Origin: Parvularcula sp.
GTDB taxonomy: Bacteria; Pseudomonadota; Alphaproteobacteria; Caulobacterales; Parvularculaceae
Length of the DNA: 10,797 bases
Direction: 5' to 3'
NCBI GenBank assembly: GCA_003506635.1
Contig: DNZB01000380.1
Location: forward strand, 1-10,797
The position numbers and the translations under genes are program-made. Positions 6,000 through 10,797 of this stretch are shown here, one piece after another. The notes below the pieces were generated by a model. It was not told the origin of the DNA, did not search any database, and saw only the letters and a list, made by a program, of their open reading frames with translations. Positions within the stretch are counted from its first letter, which is position 1; each line of letters begins with the position of its first letter.

Positions 6000-8900
6000 A
6001 TGACCGCAAAGACGCTCGCCGACATCAGAACCGCCATGCGGGCCGCCACGCTCGCCGACGAGGCCGCCATCGCCGAACGCCTGCTGACGGAGGCGGAATT
6101 GCCCGCCGGCGCGCGTCGCGCGGCGCAGGATAAAGCAGCGGCTTTCGTTGCCTCCGCCCGCGCTAACGCCGCACGCTCGACGCTCGTCGACAAGTTCCTG
6201 CAGGAATACGGCCTTTCGACCGCCGAGGGCGTCACGCTGATGCGCCTTGCCGAGGCGCTCTTGAGGACGCCGGACGCGGCGACGGCCGACGCGCTTATCA
6301 AGGACAAGGTCGACGCCGGCGACTGGGCCGCGCACAAGGGCAAGAGCCCTTTCCCGCTCGTCAATTTCTCGACGCGCGCGCTGATGTTGACGGCCGCCTG
6401 GCTAGACGACGTTGAAGCGAAGGATCCGGGCCGCAAGCTCGTCAAAGCGACGAAAGACGCGCTCGACCGTGTCGGCGAGCCGGTCATCCGCGCCGCCGTC
6501 GCGCAGGCGATGAAAATCATGGGCGAGCATTTCGTGCTCGGCGAAACGATCGGCGAGGCGCAGCGGCGCGGAGCGGCCTACGCAAAGAAGGGCTATAATT
6601 TCTCCTTCGACATGCTGGGCGAGGCCGCGCACACCGCCGCCGACGCCGCGAAGTACTTCAAAGACTACGAGACGGCGATCGCTGAGATCGCCAGGAACGC
6701 AAGCGCCGCGCGCCCGGTCGACAATCCCGGCATTTCGGTGAAACTTTCCGCGCTGCACCCGCGCTACGAATTCGGCAAGCGCGCCCGCGTGCTTGAGGAA
6801 CTGGGCGCGAGCGTCCGCGCGCTCGCTGTTCAGGCGAAGGCGGCCAATATCGGCTTCAATATCGACGCGGAGGAAACCGCGCGCCTTGACCTCTCGCTTG
6901 ATCTCATCGAAGCCTTGATGCGCGATCCGGCGCTCGGCGGATGGGACGGCTTCGGCGTCGTCGTGCAGGCCTATCAGCGCCGCGCCGCATTCGTCATCGA
7001 CTGGCTTGCGGCGCTGGCGCGCGCAACCGGACGGCGCATCATGGTCCGGCTCGTCAAGGGCGCCTATTGGGACGGCGAGATAAAGCGCGCCCAGGTGATG
7101 GGGCTTCAAAGCTATCCCGTCTTCACGCGGAAAGTCCTGACCGACGTTTCCTATCAGGCCTGCGCGAAAAAACTCTTCTCCAGCGCCGACGTCATCTACC
7201 CGCAATTCGCGACGCACAACGCGCTGACCGCGACGCTCGTCCGCGAAATGGCGGGCGATGTCGCCGAATACGAACTCCAGCGCCTGCATGGCATGGGCGA
7301 GGCGCTGCACGACACGCTGATCGCCGCCGGCGCGCGCTCGCGCATTTACGCTCCGGTCGGCGGCCATAAGGAATTGCTTCCCTATCTCGTCCGCCGCCTT
7401 CTTGAGAACGGCGCCAACTCGTCCTTCGTCAATCAGCTTTTCGATCCCGATCATTCGATCGACCGCATCGTCGCCGATCCTGTCGAGGAAGCGCGCGCGC
7501 TTGAGGTTTTTCCAAACCCGGCGATCCCCGCCCCGCGCGATCTATTCTCCGGCGCGCGCCTTTCCGCCGAAGGATGGGACGAAACGGATCCTGAAACCGC
7601 CGAGCAACTCGAACTCGCCGCCGGCACGGCGCTGAAGTCCGGCGCCCTTTACGGGCCGCTGATCGACGCGCTCGCCGAGAAAGGCGCGGCCGCGCCCTCC
7701 GTCAATCCGGCGCATATGGCCGAAATGATCGGCACGGTCCGGGCCGCGAGCGCTGTCGATGTCAGCCTAGCCTGCGACAAGGCCGCGCTCGCCGCGCCGT
7801 CATGGGCGGGAACGCCCGCCCGCGAGCGCGCCGCAATCCTCAAGCGCGCCGCCGATCTTCTCGAAGCGCGCGCTGAACAGTTTTTCCAGCTCGCCGTGCG
7901 CGAGGCCGGAAAGACGATCCCCGACGCCATCGCCGAAGTGCGCGAGGCGATCGATTTCCTGCGCTTTTACGCGAATGAATGTCTGTCGCTGAATGGCGAA
8001 CCGCTGGGCGTCGTCGCTTGCATATCCCCCTGGAACTTTCCGCTGGCGATTTTCCTGGGACAGGTTTCAGCCGCGCTCGCCGCCGGGAACGCCGTCATCG
8101 CCAAACCCGCGGAGCAGACGCCGATCATCGCGCATGACGCGGTCGCGCTCCTGCACGAAGCGGGCGTCCCGCGCGGTGCGCTTCAATACCTGCCGGGCGA
8201 CGGCCCTTCTGTCGGCGCACCGCTGGTCGCGGACGCCCGCGTCGCCGGGGTCGTTTTCACCGGGTCGACCGAGGTCGCGCAGATCATCAATCGCGGCCTT
8301 GCGAGCGCCGGCAAATGGGATGCGGCGCTGATCGCCGAAACCGGCGGCATCAATGCGATGATTGTCGATTCGACGGCGCTTCTCGAACAAGCCGTGCGCG
8401 ACGCCGTCTCGTCCGCCTTCCAGAGCGCCGGCCAGCGCTGTTCGGCGTGCCGCGTCGTCTGCGTGCAGGACGACATCGCCGACCGGTTCAATGAGATGCT
8501 GGCCGGGGCGACGGCGGAGCTTGTGGTCGGCGATCCCTCGCGCCTGTCGACTGACGTCGGCCCCGTCATCGACGAGGAAGCGCGCGCCAATATCGCTGAC
8601 TATGTCGAGTCGTTGCGCGGCAAGGCGAAGGTCGTCGCCGAAGCGGCGGCGCCGATCGGCGCCGTCAAGGGAACCTTCATCCGGCCGATTTCGATCGAGA
8701 TCGGCGCGCTCACCGACCTGACGCGCGAGATCTTCGGGCCCGTCCTTCACATCGTGCGGTTCCGCGGCGCGGAGATCGAAAAGCTTGTCAGCGACATCAA
8801 CGCGCTCGGCTACGGCCTGACGCTCGGCCTTCACACGCGCATAGACGAGACGATGCACGCCGTCGTCGCGCGCGCGCGCGTCGGCAACATCTATGTCAAC

Positions 8901-9689
8901 CGCAACCAGATCGGCGCCGTCGTCGGCGTGCAGCCGTTCGGCGGCGACGGGTTTTCCGGGACGGGACCGAAGGCCGGCGGCCCGCATTACCTGCGCGCGC
9001 TGCAAAAACGCGCCGCGCCCGCCGGAACGGGGACGCTTGAGGTCAGCCGCTCGGCGCCGATGCCGCTCTTCGACCAGCAATTGCGACGCGCGGCGGCTGC
9101 GTTCGAGGAATGGAACGCCGGGACCGGCCGGCGCGACGCCCTCGTCAAGGCGGCGGCGGCGTCGCGGGACGAGACGGGCGATCTTTTCCGCCTCGCCGTT
9201 TCTCTTTACGCGGAGCATTTCGAGTCCGTCGGCGAGCTTCAAGGACCGACCGGGGAATCGAACACGCTTCGCCTGAAGGGCCGCGGCGTCGCGCTCTGTC
9301 TCGGCGGCGGGTCCGAGGCCGCCAACCGGCGCCAGCTGGCGCTGGCGCTTGCAGGCGGCAATGCGGTCGCCGCGCAAGAGCCGCTTGCGGAAAAGACCGC
9401 GCGCGCGCTCGTCGCCGCGGGCGCGCCGGAACACCTCGTCGCAAGCCTCCCCGCCGGGGCCGCGATCAACGAGGCCGCACTCCTTGACCCGCGCGTCAGG
9501 GCTGTCGTTTTTGACGGCGCGGCGAAATCCGCCCGGGCGATCAGCCAGACGCTGGCGCAGCGCAAGGGTCCGATCGCTCCGCTGCTCTCTAGCGCGGACG
9601 ATCCGGCGCGTTTCGCGACCGAGCGGACCTTGACGATCAACACGACGGCGGCGGGCGGGGACGTCCGCCTTTTGTCGCTGCCGGAATAG
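6000..9689 (+). CDS. putA: Bifunctional proline dehydrogenase / L-glutamate-gamma-semialdehyde dehydrogenase PutA (no DNA-binding domain)
   Basis: This 1229-residue enzyme oxidises proline to glutamate in two steps, FAD- then NAD-dependent, at the inner face of the membrane. It begins directly with the helical arm domain and lacks the ribbon-helix-helix repressor domain of E. coli PutA. The PRODH barrel spans about residues 160-510, with KLSALHPRYEF, VRLVKGAYWD, a YELQRLHGMG segment and the proline-binding Arg465-Arg466 in RRLLENGAN. The aldehyde dehydrogenase domain follows to about 1010: SPWNFPLAIF, FTGSTEV, Glu780 (AETGG) and nucleophile Cys814 (GQRCSA), 34 residues apart as in E. coli. 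A C-terminal ALDH-superfamily domain follows, ending in the conserved tunnel-sealing motif NTTAAGGD, so the protein is complete and of type B. No clear ribosome-binding site precedes the ATG. The gene is divergent from the thiolase gene, and neither putR nor putP is adjacent. Confidence 0.97.
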   Translation: MTAKTLADIRTAMRAATLADEAAIAERLLTEAELPAGARRAAQDKAAAFVASARANAARSTLVDKFLQEYGLSTAEGVTLMRLAEALLRTPDAATADALIKDKVDAGDWAAHKGKSPFPLVNFSTRALMLTAAWLDDVEAKDPGRKLVKATKDALDRVGEPVIRAAVAQAMKIMGEHFVLGETIGEAQRRGAAYAKKGYNFSFDMLGEAAHTAADAAKYFKDYETAIAEIARNASAARPVDNPGISVKLSALHPRYEFGKRARVLEELGASVRALAVQAKAANIGFNIDAEETARLDLSLDLIEALMRDPALGGWDGFGVVVQAYQRRAAFVIDWLAALARATGRRIMVRLVKGAYWDGEIKRAQVMGLQSYPVFTRKVLTDVSYQACAKKLFSSADVIYPQFATHNALTATLVREMAGDVAEYELQRLHGMGEALHDTLIAAGARSRIYAPVGGHKELLPYLVRRLLENGANSSFVNQLFDPDHSIDRIVADPVEEARALEVFPNPAIPAPRDLFSGARLSAEGWDETDPETAEQLELAAGTALKSGALYGPLIDALAEKGAAAPSVNPAHMAEMIGTVRAASAVDVSLACDKAALAAPSWAGTPARERAAILKRAADLLEARAEQFFQLAVREAGKTIPDAIAEVREAIDFLRFYANECLSLNGEPLGVVACISPWNFPLAIFLGQVSAALAAGNAVIAKPAEQTPIIAHDAVALLHEAGVPRGALQYLPGDGPSVGAPLVADARVAGVVFTGSTEVAQIINRGLASAGKWDAALIAETGGINAMIVDSTALLEQAVRDAVSSAFQSAGQRCSACRVVCVQDDIADRFNEMLAGATAELVVGDPSRLSTDVGPVIDEEARANIADYVESLRGKAKVVAEAAAPIGAVKGTFIRPISIEIGALTDLTREIFGPVLHIVRFRGAEIEKLVSDINALGYGLTLGLHTRIDETMHAVVARARVGNIYVNRNQIGAVVGVQPFGGDGFSGTGPKAGGPHYLRALQKRAAPAGTGTLEVSRSAPMPLFDQQLRRAAAAFEEWNAGTGRRDALVKAAAASRDETGDLFRLAVSLYAEHFESVGELQGPTGESNTLRLKGRGVALCLGGGSEAANRRQLALALAGGNAVAAQEPLAEKTARALVAAGAPEHLVASLPAGAAINEAALLDPRVRAVVFDGAAKSARAISQTLAQRKGPIAPLLSSADDPARFATERTLTINTTAAGGDVRLLSLPE

Positions 9690-9709
9690 GGTTACCACGC
9701 CGCCGAAAT

Positions 9710-9732
9710 CCCCGTTCGCCGCGCGGGCGGGG
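9710..9732 (+). terminator. Weak hairpin downstream of putA
   Basis: CCCCG at 9710-9714 and CGGGG at 9728-9732 can pair over a 13-nt loop, 20 bp after the putA stop. There is no T-run, so a Rho-independent terminator is not supported. It may simply reflect base composition. GTTCGCCG occurs twice in the same spacer (9714-9721 and 9735-9742), as does CGCCGAAA (9701-9708 and 9738-9745). I see nothing else in the putA-kinase spacer apart from the kinase ribosome-binding site. Confidence 0.2.
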
Positions 9733-9768
9733 CTGTTCGCCGAAACCGATGTTGCGCGGGAGACGCTC

Positions 9769-9773
9769 GGAGG
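9769..9773 (+). promoter_or_regulatory. Ribosome-binding site that may decide the kinase start
   Basis: GGAGG is the strongest Shine-Dalgarno match in the spacer. It lies 9 nt before an in-frame TTG at 9783 but 33 nt before the ATG at 9807. The ATG has only AGGA at 9787-9790, 16 nt away. The site therefore favours the TTG start, which would add eight residues. Confidence 0.45.
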
Positions 9774-9806
9774 CGAAGCCCTTTGCAGGACCTTGACCGG
9801 ACGCTC

Positions 9807-10797
9807 ATGACCGCGATCGACCTCAACCCCGCCGCGCCGGGGCCCCTCGCCCTTCCGCGGTCGCGCACGGCCCGGGCCGCGAACTGGTTTTTCGCCGAAA
9901 AAGAGCGCCTGTTCTGGTTCCTTCAGATTTCGGGCTGGCTCGGCTTTTTCGTTTTTCACGTTCTCGCGGTGTCTTCGCTCGTCGCCGGATGGACGCCGCA
10001 GTCGGTCGCCTATTCGATCGCCATGTCGATCGTCGGGCTTTTGACGACCTCGATCGTCTTGCGTCCCATCTATCGCTTCGCGCGCCGGCAGCACCCGGCT
10101 GCGCTTCTCGTCATCGCAATCTCGACGACGCTCGCCGCGACTGTCGCAATGTCGCTTGCAAAACTTCAGACCTTCATCCTCATTTTCGGCGAAGAATGGA
10201 TTTTAAGTCGCGGCGCCGATCTCGGCAGCATGAACATCCTGATGCTGATCCGGCCCGACCTGCCGCCGAACTTCTTCCTGTTGATGTCATGGGGCGGCTT
10301 CTATTTCGGCATCAACTATTACCTGAAGCTGCGCGACGAGACGGAACGCGCGCTGATGAGCGCCCGCCTCGCCGACCAGGCGCAACTGAAAATGCTGCGC
10401 TATCAGCTGAACCCGCATTTCCTTTTCAACACGCTCAACGCCATCTCGACGCTCGTTCTCGAAAAGGACGGACGGCAGGCGAACCAGATGCTGACGAAAT
10501 TGTCGGCGTTCCTGCGCTATTCGCTCGACAGCGACCCGTTGCTAAAGACCTCTCTCGCTGAAGAGCTGCGGGCGTTGCAGCTTTACCTCGATATCGAGAA
10601 GACGCGCTTTGCGGATCGGTTGAAAATCTCGCTCGATATCGACGACGAGGTTCTTGACGCCCGCGTCCCCTCGCTCCTGATGCAGCCGGCGATCGAGAAC
10701 GCGATAAAATATGCTATCGCGCGAATGGAATCAGGCGGCGAGATCGGCATCGTCGCCAAGCGCGACGGCGAAATGTTGCGCCTCGAAGTCTGGGACA
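9807..10797 (+). CDS. LytS/YehU-type membrane sensor histidine kinase (3' end outside window)
   Basis: The frame stays open from the ATG at 9807 to the right edge, giving 330 residues. The N-terminal part has four hydrophobic stretches (about residues 36-60, 66-87, 98-120 and 153-173), with no recognisable extracellular sensor domain. Residues 174-200 are a charged linker helix. The His_kinase core (PF06580) follows: LRYQLNPHFLFNTLNAIS with phosphoacceptor His204, EELRALQLYLDIEKTRFADRL near 252-271, then the start of the ATPase domain with VPSLLMQPAIENAIKYA and Glu297/Asn298 of the N-box. The G-box lies beyond the window. Such kinases normally pair with a LytTR-domain response regulator, usually the next gene, which cannot be seen. 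An alternative TTG start at 9783 has a better-placed ribosome-binding site. The signal sensed is unknown, and co-transcription with putA is possible across the spacer. Confidence 0.92.
   Translation, partial: MTAIDLNPAAPGPLALPRSRTARAANWFFAEKERLFWFLQISGWLGFFVFHVLAVSSLVAGWTPQSVAYSIAMSIVGLLTTSIVLRPIYRFARRQHPAALLVIAISTTLAATVAMSLAKLQTFILIFGEEWILSRGADLGSMNILMLIRPDLPPNFFLLMSWGGFYFGINYYLKLRDETERALMSARLADQAQLKMLRYQLNPHFLFNTLNAISTLVLEKDGRQANQMLTKLSAFLRYSLDSDPLLKTSLAEELRALQLYLDIEKTRFADRLKISLDIDDEVLDARVPSLLMQPAIENAIKYAIARMESGGEIGIVAKRDGEMLRLEVWD

Noticed and set aside
6402..7454. A 350-codon minus-strand frame opposite the PRODH part of putA.
   Set aside because: No recognisable domain. PutA's catalytic residues on the plus strand account for the region.
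8067..10094. A 675-codon open frame on the minus strand under the 3' part of putA and the kinase start.
   Set aside because: Arg-rich composition, no known motifs, and it spans two well-supported plus-strand genes, so it is a compositional shadow.
9989..10561. A 190-codon plus-strand frame inside the kinase gene.
   Set aside because: It is out of frame with the kinase, which carries transmembrane segments and the NPHFLFN motif. The product is Arg/Ala-rich with no domain.

Overview
The window is GC-rich, has dense gene packing and several 4-bp gene overlaps, and carries gene families typical of Alphaproteobacteria: a PutA lacking the N-terminal DNA-binding domain, a fadA/fadJ-like pair, a GFA-family protein, and a LytS-type histidine kinase with the ENAIKYA variant of the N-box. 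I read it as the chromosome of a free-living, aerobic, heterotrophic alphaproteobacterium. The order cannot be fixed from the sequence alone. I see no tRNA, rRNA, insertion sequence, phage gene, CRISPR array or toxin-antitoxin pair.

Layout. (1) Positions 1-2245, plus strand: the end of a four-gene run coding for a glutathione S-transferase (5' end outside the window), a GFA/CENP-V-like zinc protein, a short-chain dehydrogenase and a HAD-family hydrolase. Each junction overlaps by 4 bp (ATGA, ATGA, GTGA), so the four are almost certainly one translationally coupled operon. (2) Positions 2304-5798, minus strand: a thiolase gene followed by a FadJ-like bifunctional hydratase/dehydrogenase gene, together catalysing the last three steps of fatty-acid beta-oxidation. 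This operon converges on the first across 58 bp. (3) Positions 5799-5999: a 201-bp divergent control region with a TetR-like inverted repeat on the thiolase side and a candidate sigma-70-like promoter on the putA side. (4) Positions 6000-9689, plus strand: a 1229-residue PutA that oxidises proline to glutamate. (5) Positions 9690-9806: a short spacer, followed by a membrane-bound LytS/YehU-type sensor histidine kinase that runs off the right edge.

The two central transcription units both feed carbon to the TCA cycle (acetyl-CoA from fatty acids, glutamate from proline) and pass electrons to the respiratory chain, so the divergent arrangement makes metabolic sense. Shared control is not shown. 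The left operon looks like a glutathione/carbonyl detoxification or small-molecule reduction cassette, but its substrate cannot be read from the sequence.

I found no convincing novel system. The best leads are the inverted repeat upstream of the thiolase gene, the hairpin between the two beta-oxidation genes, the tightly coupled four-gene operon, and a PutA that neither carries its own repressor domain nor sits next to a regulator gene.
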